DNA from: Bacillota bacterium
Lineage (GTDB): Bacteria; Bacillota; UBA4882; UBA8346
Direction of reading: 5' to 3'
Length of the DNA stretch: 13,699 nucleotides
Assembly (NCBI GenBank): GCA_023415835.1
Contig: JAEZJK010000036.1
Location: 1 to 13,699, forward strand
Positions 1-7,700 of the stretch are shown piece after piece. Position 1 is the stretch's first letter; each line of letters begins with the position of its first letter. Under the pieces are notes generated by a model that saw nothing but the letters and a program-made list of their open reading frames with translations, was not told where the DNA came from and made no database searches. The position numbers and the translations under genes were made by a program.

Positions 1-2
1 CG

Positions 3-878
3 GTCTTGCTGCGCGGCATTAAGCCGGAATGGATCCTTAAAACCGTCTCCGCAGAAAAGATCACCATCGTTTGGCTGTTGGTCCCCTGGGCCCAGGATAT
101 TTTGGACGCCATTGAACGGGGCGACGTCAAGCTGGAAGATTATCAGCTTTCCCAATGGCGGCTGATGCATATCGGCGCCCAGCCGGTCCCGCCCAGCTTG
201 ATACATCGCTGGAAAAAGTATTTTCCGAATCACCTCTATGATACTAACTATGGCCTGAGTGAATCCATCGGTCCCGGATGCGTCCATTTAGGCGTGGAGA
301 ACATTCATAAAGTCGGGGCCATCGGAGTGCCGGGCTATGATTGGGAAGTCAAGATTACCGATGAGAACGGTCTCCCGGTGACCCAAGGAGAGGTTGGGGA
401 ATTGGCCGTCAAGGGACCGGGTGTGATGAAATGCTATTACAACGACCCGGGAGCCACCGCTGCGGTGCTCAAAGACGGTTGGTTATTCACCGGAGATATG
501 GCCCGGATGGATGAAGACGGTTTTATCTATCTGGTGGACCGGAAAAAAGACGTGATCATCACCGGCGGCGAGAATATCTATCCGGTCCAGATCGAAGACT
601 TCCTCCGGGCCCACCATGCCATCAAAGATGTGGCGGTGATCGGACTACCCGACAAACGGGTCGGCGAGATCGCAGCGGCCATCATCGAATTGAAACCGGG
701 CTGCGCATGCGACGCGGCGGAGATCGAAGCCTTCTGCGCTCCTCTGCCCCGTTACAAACGGCCGCGCCAAATTATCTTTGATCAAGTCCCGCGTAATCCC
801 ACCGGCAAGATTGAAAAACCCCGGTTAAGGGAGAAGTATGGCGCTGCCAGTTTAGTGGCGGCCCAAACCAGGGAATAA
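3..878 (+). CDS. Acyl-CoA synthetase, AMP-forming (C-terminal part, 5' truncated by the window)
   Basis: This is the C-terminal ~290 residues of an adenylate-forming ligase (ANL superfamily), which activates a carboxylic acid with ATP and transfers it to CoA. Visible core motifs are YGLSES (nt 249-266, the A5-type acid/adenine-binding motif, normally YGxTE), GWLFTGDMARMDEDGF (about 478-525), DRKKDVIITGGENIYP (about 537-584, the hinge that rotates the C-terminal lid) and PTGKIEK (about 798-818) with the catalytic lysine. The reading frame is open to the left edge. Family members are about 500-550 residues, so roughly 230 N-terminal residues, including the P-loop, lie outside the window. A terminator follows the stop, so it is not co-transcribed with the sugar genes. 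Family membership is sure; the acid substrate (medium/long-chain fatty acid or aryl acid) cannot be told. Confidence 0.93.
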   Translation, partial: VLLRGIKPEWILKTVSAEKITIVWLLVPWAQDILDAIERGDVKLEDYQLSQWRLMHIGAQPVPPSLIHRWKKYFPNHLYDTNYGLSESIGPGCVHLGVENIHKVGAIGVPGYDWEVKITDENGLPVTQGEVGELAVKGPGVMKCYYNDPGATAAVLKDGWLFTGDMARMDEDGFIYLVDRKKDVIITGGENIYPVQIEDFLRAHHAIKDVAVIGLPDKRVGEIAAAIIELKPGCACDAAEIEAFCAPLPRYKRPRQIIFDQVPRNPTGKIEKPRLREKYGAASLVAAQTRE

Positions 879-911
879 AGTCAATTTAAATAATAGATAA
901 GCTTCATCATC

Positions 912-944
912 CAGACACGGCATCCGCCGTGTTTGTCGTTTTTA
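912..944 (+). terminator. Rho-independent terminator after the acyl-CoA synthetase
   Basis: A 10-bp stem pairs CAGACACGGC (912-921) with GCCGTGTTTG (926-935), with one G-T wobble and a 4-base ATCC loop. It is followed by a T-rich run (936-943). It lies 34 bases after the stop codon and separates this gene from the importer operon. Confidence 0.85.
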
Positions 945-993
945 GGATATATTTTGTGACCAAATGATAAGAAATGTGACTTATGTAATTTAT

Positions 994-1070
994 TTGTAAC
1001 AAAAGGCAACCATTTTACAACCGGGATGCATTGAAAAGGCCTCCTTGATAGTGTTAACATCTTAGTAACC
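994..1070 (+). promoter_or_regulatory. Putative regulatory blocks upstream of the sugar-binding protein gene
   Basis: The 149 bases between the terminator and the start codon are AT-rich. They hold TTGTAA (994-999) facing TTACAA (1015-1020), a 6-bp inverted repeat with centres 21 bp apart. Further on lies GTTAACATCTTAGTAACC (1053-1070), 23 bases before the ATG. All three blocks recur with similar spacing upstream of the large enzyme gene (4355-4427). A weak promoter reading is TTGAAA (1031-1036), 18 bases, TAACAT (1055-1060). The blocks may be operator sites for the nearby response regulator; that is inference. Confidence 0.35.
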
Positions 1071-1092
1071 AAATAAATAAGGAGGTTCAGAC

Positions 1093-2400
1093 ATGAATCG
1101 AAGCAGAATTGGAATTTTGGTTTTGGCGGTTGTAATGTTGGTTTCCATGTTCTCTTTCCCGATCTTCGCGGCGAAAAAAGAAGAAAAAAAGGTTACGCTA
1201 CGGATGTCGTGGTGGGGCGGAGATGCCCGCCATAAAGCTATTCTTAATGCTGTCAATCAATTTATGAAAGAAAACCCCAATATTGTGATTGAAACTGAGT
1301 ATAGCGGGTTTGCCCAATACCGGGACAAGTTTATGACCCAATTATATGCCGGCGTTACCGCGGATATCATGGCCATCGATCAGCCTTGGGTAGCGGATAT
1401 CGTATCCCAAGGAGACTTCTTTGTAGATCTGTCCAAATATCCAAAATTATTAAAGGTTGATTCCTTTGACAGCTTCCTGGTTGATAACTATTGTAAATTT
1501 AACGGCAAGACCCTTTTCCTGCCGACCGGTATCAACGGTATGGGTTCTTTGGTTGATCTGGAAATGTTGTCCAAGTACGGCTTGACCGGCAAAGAGAAAC
1601 AATTCACCTGGGATGATCTGATCGCCCTTGGTGAAAAGGTCCATCGCGACAACCCCAATAACTATTTGTGCGTAATCGAAAGCAAGCAGGCAGCATTATA
1701 CTTTGCCCGTGTTTACCTGCGGCAACTTACCGGAACCCAATTGATTAAAGATGACGGCACCATGGGTTGCACCCGCGAACAGCTGGCCGAAGCTTTAGGC
1801 TTGGTAGATACTTTGTATAAAAAGAAAATTTTCCAACCCATCTCCGAGCACGCGGTATTTAACGGCTCCATGCTCCAAAACCCCAAATGGATTAATCGCA
1901 ACATGTTCATGGTCCTGGGCCGTACCTCGGTAATGACCGACAAGGCTGCCCGGATTCAAGATAAAGACGGTAAGGTCAGGACCACCGCTTTTCTGATGCC
2001 GCAGTTGAAAAACGCTAAAGAGAGCGGAATTGAAGTTCGTCCTGCCGCTATGTTTGCCGTTGGCAAGAACAGCAAAAACCCGGAAGCGGCCATCAAGTTC
2101 CTCAGCTACATGTTCACCAACAAAGACGGCGTGTTAGCCCTCGGCGATAATTATTCGGTACCGGCCCGGAAAGAAAGCCGTCAAATCGCAGCTAAAATTT
2201 TAGATCCGGCTGCAGTCAGCAACGCCAATTATTCTTTGAAGAATGCCGGTAATCCGTTAAACGCTTGGTCCTCTAACCCCGAGGTTGAGTCGTTGTTCAC
2301 CGAAATCATGGAGAAAATCGGATATGGACAATATAAAAATATGTTGCAGGCTGCGGATGAGGTTATCGTTCGTATCAAAGACATTGTTGCTTCGAAGTAG
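1093..2400 (+). CDS. ABC transporter extracellular sugar-binding protein (family 1)
   Basis: This 435-residue protein is the solute-binding component of a carbohidrate importer of the CUT1 type. The start is set by AAGGAGG (1079-1085) seven bases before the ATG. Residues 1-27 form a signal peptide: basic N-terminus (MNRSR), hydrophobic core, and a small-residue cleavage region at FAA. No cysteine occurs there, so it is not a standard lipoprotein. The mature part begins with VTLRMSWWGG and contains the IKFLSYMFTN segment typical of SBP_bac_1 proteins near residue 335. Length matches the family (400-450). It heads an operon with two permease genes; the next gene starts 96 bases later after a hairpin. 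The ligand is not readable from sequence; the downstream genes suggest a uronate-containing saccharide. Family assignment is firm. Confidence 0.93.
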   Translation: MNRSRIGILVLAVVMLVSMFSFPIFAAKKEEKKVTLRMSWWGGDARHKAILNAVNQFMKENPNIVIETEYSGFAQYRDKFMTQLYAGVTADIMAIDQPWVADIVSQGDFFVDLSKYPKLLKVDSFDSFLVDNYCKFNGKTLFLPTGINGMGSLVDLEMLSKYGLTGKEKQFTWDDLIALGEKVHRDNPNNYLCVIESKQAALYFARVYLRQLTGTQLIKDDGTMGCTREQLAEALGLVDTLYKKKIFQPISEHAVFNGSMLQNPKWINRNMFMVLGRTSVMTDKAARIQDKDGKVRTTAFLMPQLKNAKESGIEVRPAAMFAVGKNSKNPEAAIKFLSYMFTNKDGVLALGDNYSVPARKESRQIAAKILDPAAVSNANYSLKNAGNPLNAWSSNPEVESLFTEIMEKIGYGQYKNMLQAADEVIVRIKDIVASK

Positions 2401-2438
2401 TAATTAAACCTAAGCGATTGGTAAATTAAAATTGGTAG

Positions 2439-2468
2439 GGGGTTAGGGTGCGTTTTTTGCTCTACCCC
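2439..2468 (+). promoter_or_regulatory. Intergenic stem-loop between binding-protein and permease genes
   Basis: GGGGT (2439-2443) pairs with ACCCC (2464-2468). After a one-base bulge, AGGGT (2445-2449) pairs with GCTCT (2459-2463) using two wobbles; the loop is T-rich. Such hairpins between a binding-protein gene and its permeases commonly protect the upstream message or partly attenuate downstream expression. No T-tract follows directly, so it is not a classical terminator. Confidence 0.45.
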
Positions 2469-2496
2469 TTATTCTTTAAGAAAGGGTGATCAATAC

Positions 2497-3432
2497 ATGC
2501 CAAATGTGCTGCCAAAAAATCCAGCAGCTAAATCTCACGGATTACTAAAACCGCAGCGTGAAAAATGGACCGGTTTGGTGTTTATCCTCCCGTGGTTAAT
2601 TGGTTTTGCCCTGTTTCAGCTTTATCCGTTTTTGGCTTCGCTGTGTTATTCTTTCACTAACTACTCCTTGTTGGGAAAACCGGTTTTTATCGGATTCGAA
2701 AATTTTGTCCGTCTCTTTAAAACCGATCCGCTTTTCTTAAATTCTTTAAAGGTCACCGCCGTTTATGCTTTGCTCGCCGTACCGCTTAAGTTGGCTTTTG
2801 CGTTATTGGTGGCCATGATTTTGAACTTAAAACTTCGTTCCATCAACCTCTACCGGACAGTCTATTATATGCCCTCGATTTTGGGAGGCAGTGTCGCCAT
2901 TTCCGTATTGTGGCGGGTGATGTTCATGCGCGAGGGGTTGATTAACCGGGTGATTGGCATAGTAGGGCTGGGACCCATAGATTGGCTGGGAGATCCGAAC
3001 ATTGCGATATTTACGATCAGCGTGTTACAGATTTGGCAGTTTGGTTCGCCGATGGTGATTTTCTTGGCCGCCCTGAAGCAAATTCCGACGGAGTTATATG
3101 AAGCCGCCCGAGTGGACGGGGCGGGTAAAGTGCGCCAGTTTTTCAAAATTACCGTGCCCATGATTAGTTCGGTTATTTTCTTCAACCTGATCATGCAGTT
3201 CATTCAGGTGTTGCAGAATTTCACCTCGGCCTTTGTGATCACTAACGGGGGACCGATGAAGTCCACCTATGTGATTGGGATGAAATTATATGAAGACGCC
3301 TTTAAAAACTTTAAGATGGGCTATGCCAGCGCCGAATCCTGGGTGTTATTCATTATTATTTTGGCGCTGACCTTAATTGTCTTTAAGTCGTCCAATGCTT
3401 GGGTCTATTACGAAGATGGGGGGGACCGATAA
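2497..3432 (+). CDS. ABC sugar transporter permease, MalF/UgpA type
   Basis: This 311-residue integral membrane protein is one of the two channel subunits of the importer. About six hydrophobic helices are visible: near residues 24-46, 82-108, 120-145, 165-190, 220-240 and 278-300. The N-terminal stretch before the first helix is lysine/arginine rich. The cytoplasmic EAA loop, which docks the ATPase, reads YEAARVDGAGKVRQFFKITV from residue 201 (E202, A203, G at 208). The ATG is preceded by AAAGGGTGA (2482-2490). It overlaps the next gene by one base (TAATG), indicating translational coupling. Length and motif fit the CUT1 family. The transported sugar is not determined by this subunit's sequence. 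Confidence 0.93.
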   Translation: MPNVLPKNPAAKSHGLLKPQREKWTGLVFILPWLIGFALFQLYPFLASLCYSFTNYSLLGKPVFIGFENFVRLFKTDPLFLNSLKVTAVYALLAVPLKLAFALLVAMILNLKLRSINLYRTVYYMPSILGGSVAISVLWRVMFMREGLINRVIGIVGLGPIDWLGDPNIAIFTISVLQIWQFGSPMVIFLAALKQIPTELYEAARVDGAGKVRQFFKITVPMISSVIFFNLIMQFIQVLQNFTSAFVITNGGPMKSTYVIGMKLYEDAFKNFKMGYASAESWVLFIIILALTLIVFKSSNAWVYYEDGGDR

Positions 3433-4283
3433 TGATCTCCAAAAATTCACTGAGCAACTTTCTGACCCACCTTCTCTTGGTTCTTTTCGGGTTAGTGATG
3501 GTTTATCCCTTGATCTGGATGCTGTTTGCGTCTTTTAAAACAACCAATGAAATTTTCGTCTCCCCTAATTTACTGCCGGAAATCTTTCATTGGGAAAACT
3601 ATGTCAACGGCTGGCAGAGCGCGGGGACGGGCGCGGTTTCCTATACCAACTTTTTCATTAATACTCTCTTTTTGGTCGTCCCAACGGTGCTCTTTACGGT
3701 ATTATCCTGTCTCTTAGTGGCATATGGTTTTGCCCGTTTCCGTTTCCCGGGGAGTAAACTATTCTTTTCCCTGATGATTGCCACCTTGATGCTGCCTAAC
3801 TCGGTGATTGTCATTCCCCGGTTCATGATCTTTAAAAGTTCAGGCTGGCTGGACAGCTATTTGCCCTTTATCGTACCGGCGATGTTCGCCTGCTACCCGT
3901 TTTTCATCTTTATGCTAGTTCAGTTCCTCAGGGGCATCCCGGTGGCGTTGGATGAATCGGCCAAGATTGACGGATGCGGCCCCTGGCGGATCCTATTTAG
4001 TATTTTGGCCCCGTTAATGAAGCCGGCGCTCTTTTCCGCGGGTTTGTTCCAATTCTTGTGGACCTGGAATGACTTTTTCAATCAATTAATATTTATTAAT
4101 TCGCCGAAAAAATATACAATCGCGTTGGGATTGCGGATGAGCATCGATAGTTCAACTCAAATGGTGCGTTGGAATGAAGTGATGGCAATGTCCCTTTGTT
4201 CCATCCTGCCGCTGATAATACTCTTCTTCTTTGCCCAGCGTTATTTCGTGGAAGGAATATCAACCTCGGGAATTAAAGGTTAG
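3432..4283 (+). CDS. ABC sugar transporter permease, MalG/UgpE type
   Basis: This 283-residue protein is the second channel subunit. It begins MISKNSLSNF with a first helix at about residues 12-32, and further hydrophobic segments follow near 73-97, 105-130, 140-162, 195-215 and 245-265. The EAA loop is DESAKIDGCGPWRILFSILA from residue 174, with E175 and the conserved glycine at 181. The start at the ATG overlapping the upstream stop is preferred over an in-frame upstream GTG at 3399: a G-rich run (3418-3424) lies at ribosome-binding distance, and the extension would lie inside the previous gene. No ATPase gene follows, so the importer probably shares a multitask MsmX/UgpC-type ATPase encoded elsewhere (inference). 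Confidence 0.92.
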   Translation: MISKNSLSNFLTHLLLVLFGLVMVYPLIWMLFASFKTTNEIFVSPNLLPEIFHWENYVNGWQSAGTGAVSYTNFFINTLFLVVPTVLFTVLSCLLVAYGFARFRFPGSKLFFSLMIATLMLPNSVIVIPRFMIFKSSGWLDSYLPFIVPAMFACYPFFIFMLVQFLRGIPVALDESAKIDGCGPWRILFSILAPLMKPALFSAGLFQFLWTWNDFFNQLIFINSPKKYTIALGLRMSIDSSTQMVRWNEVMAMSLCSILPLIILFFFAQRYFVEGISTSGIKG

Positions 4284-4306
4284 GCAGTCGTTCACGTGGC
4301 ATCCGC

Positions 4307-4335
4307 TTGACATACATGAATTTTAAAAATAAGCT
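4307..4335 (+). promoter_or_regulatory. Possible promoter in the leader of the large enzyme gene
   Basis: A perfect TTGACA (4307-4312) lies 17 bases before TAAGCT (4330-4335), which matches only three of six -10 positions. The good -35 and exact spacing make it worth noting. It would start transcription about 400 bases before the gene at 4743, giving a very long leader. Confidence 0.25.
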
Positions 4336-4354
4336 AAAGTGGATCAACAAGGAA

Positions 4355-4427
4355 TTGTAACACACCATGTGGCTACAATGGTCGATAACATTTTTTAATA
4401 TTCGGCCATGTTAACATCCTGTTGACC
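4355..4427 (+). promoter_or_regulatory. Putative regulatory blocks shared with the binding-protein gene leader
   Basis: The region holds TTGTAA (4355-4360) and TACAA (4374-4378) around CACA (4361-4364) and TGTG (4368-4371), together a nearly continuous dyad. It is followed by GTTAACATCCTGTTGACC (4410-4427). The last block matches 14 of 18 positions of the block at 1053-1070. The distance from the first to the last block is 55 bases here and 59 there. This suggests one regulator controls both transcription units. Confidence 0.35.
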
Positions 4428-4742
4428 CTAGCGAATCAATGAAAAAGTTGACGTAGATCGTGGTCGCCCGGAGCGCGTGAAAGGATCAAAATTAAGTAAT
4501 TACAAGGGTCCAAAGGCGATCCCTCGCCCTTTAAAAGGGTAACCACCATGCTTCGAGGCCTATAAAGTGGTTGGGGTGGTTTCATGGTTTTTAGACTAAG
4601 CCATACCTTTTCATGTATCCCAGGACGGGACGAAGTCGCGGAGAACACGGAAATCCAAGAGCGACCTTTTTTAAGGGACTAAGGGAACTGGTTTTTGACC
4701 CAAAATATTTTCTGAGTAGGGATTGGAAGGAGTGAACAGGAT
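4428..4742 (+). other. Long gene-free leader with several inverted repeats
   Basis: No credible coding frame is seen in these 315 bases. Visible structure: a 5-bp hairpin GGCGA/TCGCC with a TCCC loop (4515-4528); an overlapping palindrome CCCTTTAAAAGGG (4527-4539); AACCACC (4541-4547) pairing with GGTGGTT (4575-4581); and GTCGC (4635-4639) pairing with GCGAC (4661-4665), followed by CTTTTTT (4666-4672). The last looks like a wide-loop terminator or attenuator 70 bases before the start codon at 4743. I recognise no known riboswitch or T-box consensus. It may be a regulated leader of the enzyme gene, but this rests on the repeats alone. Confidence 0.35.
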
Positions 4743-7700
4743 ATGGAAGATCCGATTAAGAATGAGCGGGGATTACTATTCTACCTTTCGGGAGATAACG
4801 GGAGCCGTCCCCAAGTGGCGAGGGGCAATCCTGAACCGAACTTTTTTCAAAATGTCGATCTTATTGAAGACGGTAAATTCGGCAAAGCGTTTCGTTGTTT
4901 GCCAAACCAATTGTTTGCCTACTGGGCCCCTGGCAACATCTACGCCCAGCGTGGCACGGTCGCTTTCTTTTGGCGGAGCCGGTATCCGTTGGGCTATACC
5001 GAATTCCCGATTTTTCGGGTGGGTTATGCCGACCACAGCAGCTGGGATGCGCTGTTTATGCGGATTGATTATAACGGGGCCGGGATCGATGCTTTCGTGA
5101 CCGATATTAACTTGAGCAGAACCCGGGTGAGTATGAAATTTGAACGACTCCCCGAGCCGGACAGATGGTTTCATATCACCTTCGCTTGGGATGAGAATCT
5201 AGGTGTCCGGCTCTATATCGATGGAAAGCCGGTGGCGGAGAAAAAGGCCCAGGCCATCTATTACGCCGGGTTGGACCAGTTCGGGACCCATTCGCGGATC
5301 CTCAGCCACTGGCAAGTGCAAAGTTCTTACAACTATACCCGGACGGGGGATTTCGACGAGATTCGGATCTATGACCGGATGTTGGAACCGGAGCAGATTG
5401 CCGCATTGAGCGAAGGCAAGGACCTGGGACCTCTCCCGCCAATCATCCGTTCCCTGGAGGAACCGGTTTGGCAGTACGAATGGTTTCGACGTTGGGGATT
5501 TGATGCGGAGACGATCCCGGCCCCACTTTGCCATAAGTATACCGCAGCGCATAAAGTGGAGATCCATAACGCTTGGGATTTGAAACGCTGGTGGTGGAAA
5601 GCTTGTGACGGCATTCGGGAAACTACTTGGCCGGGAGTGTACAACCGTTCCGGGTTGCCGGGACGGACCGATTACCAAATCTTACCCGATTGGGATTGCT
5701 ATTCGCAGTCAGGCAAGGAAATAACTTTTGAACCATTGCCGGATGCTTATTTTAACCACATTGAAATTAGCGGCTCAGCCCATGGCGCGTTACGGATTCA
5801 CGGACGCCTAGAGGAACATGGTGTTATCCAACGGGCCTCTTGCGAACGTTCAGTCCACCGTTTGGATGAACCGGTCCGTAATGTTGCACTGACCTTTACC
5901 AATGATGTCATTGAAGAGCCGATTGGAGATATTACCCTGCTTCAGGTGGAACACGGTATGGCGCCCCTGGAGTCGGAACGGGAATGTTTCAATTTTGGGT
6001 GGGATACCGGTGTTAACCTTGGGGAAGGGGTCCGGGCGGTACGCCGGTTTGTAGCGGGGCGTTTTGTCCCGGATGAGCGGATGATGTTGATCGGGACCAC
6101 TAAAGGACCGGAGCAATTAACGGAACCGGCCGGGAAGGACCGCGTCCGGAATATGCTGCCTTTGGTCCATTTGGTCATGGCGTATCAAGCCGGGGATACC
6201 GTCGGGATGGATGGGTTGGTGTTGCGGATTCCTGGGTTGAAGGCCGCGCCCACCCACGGGAAATACATCCTGGTAAATATCCAGGTGAAAGATCCGCTCT
6301 GGCTCTATCGTAATCTGATCCAATTCAGCTTCGCGGTGTTGCCCGGAGAAGAAAAAGAAATTTGGTTGGATACGCGCGATCGGATTCTGCCGGAAGGAAA
6401 AGCGCTCTATGCTACCATTGCCTTTTCCACTCAGGTGGCTGCGGAATGTCTCTCCGACTTGGAGGCGGAGATCGTTTATAAGCCTGTGGAGTTGGCCAAA
6501 GCGGAGCATGTCGCCGATCGCTGGATTCAAGTGAAGGACAATTATGCCCATTTGGTTGAGGAAAATCCTTCCAGCGGAAAGTATAACCTTTATAACCGTT
6601 TTGTCGGTGATCTAAAGGATTTGTTACGAGTCTGCCCTGAACATCCCTTGGGCCGGCTTTATTGGTATGATAAATTTAAGCAAGACGCCCCGGTTTACCG
6701 GCAGACCGCCTGCCCGCCCAATGTTCCTTTATGGGCGTGGCGCCAGGTGGAATATATGGGCTATGTAAAACGCTATATCCGATGGTGGATTGATAAACGC
6801 CAGATTACCAACGGAGAGTTTGGCGGGGGCTTGTCGGACGACGGCGATTTGACCGCCTGGTGGCCCGGTCCGGCGCTAGCCGGGTGTATGCCCCAGAGGA
6901 TTAAAGACTCCTTACTCTTGGAAATGGAAGCCTTCTATGAACAAGGGATGTTCTCCAACGGTTTGTGCGCCATCCAGACCGATCAGCTTCATACGCTCGA
7001 GGAAGGAATCCAGGTATTGGGACAGTGCCTGACATTGGATCCTTGTTCCCCCAAACATCTGGAGCGGGCCATGGAAAACGCCCGGGGACTGTCCTTTGTC
7101 ACCGGATACAACATGGTTGGGCACCGTCATCTGAAATCAGGTTATTATTCCGGTACGCGGATAGCTGAGGAAACGCCTTGGAATTACTCGGCGTCTGATT
7201 CCTTCCATGTATTGCATCCCACTTACATGCTGGTGCGTTATAACGGATCGCCTTTAGCGAAAAAGCTGGTCTTGGAGCTGGCAGACGCGATGATGGACCA
7301 TTACCATGATGGCAAATTACATGTGCTGGTAGATCTGGCGACAGACCAGGACCAGGCCCATGAACGGACCCGGGAGTGGCCGTTGTTCTATGCCGCCTGG
7401 CAGTTCACCGGTGATGAAAAATATTTAAGGCCCATCAGCGATCTGCTCTATGCTCAGCCCCAGGACCGTTTGGAAGGGACCGATGAGGAAATTTGCGCTC
7501 AGGTGGCTAAACAATATGAAGGTTTAATTTCCAGCGCTGCCTTACGGGAATATATCAATACCGACGGCCAGCTCTGGGTGGATCGGGGCGTAATCGACAT
7601 CGGGGTAATGCAAGAACACCGAATCGGCGGTATCGGCCACGAGCGTTTCTCGCTCTATCCGCGACATTATATCCGTTGGCGTTTTGCTCCGGGCCAGGAA

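Noticed and set aside
954..1000. TGTGAC/TGTAAC repeats that resemble half-sites of CRP- or cre-like operators
   Set aside because: No full consensus with correct spacing could be formed; only the blocks repeated upstream of 4743 were kept.
4436..4648. 70-codon minus-strand frame inside the leader of the large enzyme gene
   Set aside because: It begins with GTG without a ribosome binding site, its protein has no recognisable domain, and it lies across the inverted repeats; judged to be chance.
5199..5678. 159-codon minus-strand frame within the large enzyme gene (also 6117-6551 and 7716-8135)
   Set aside because: These are antisense frames of a long gene with clear domain signatures on the plus strand; proline/arginine-rich low-sense proteins and no ribosome binding sites.
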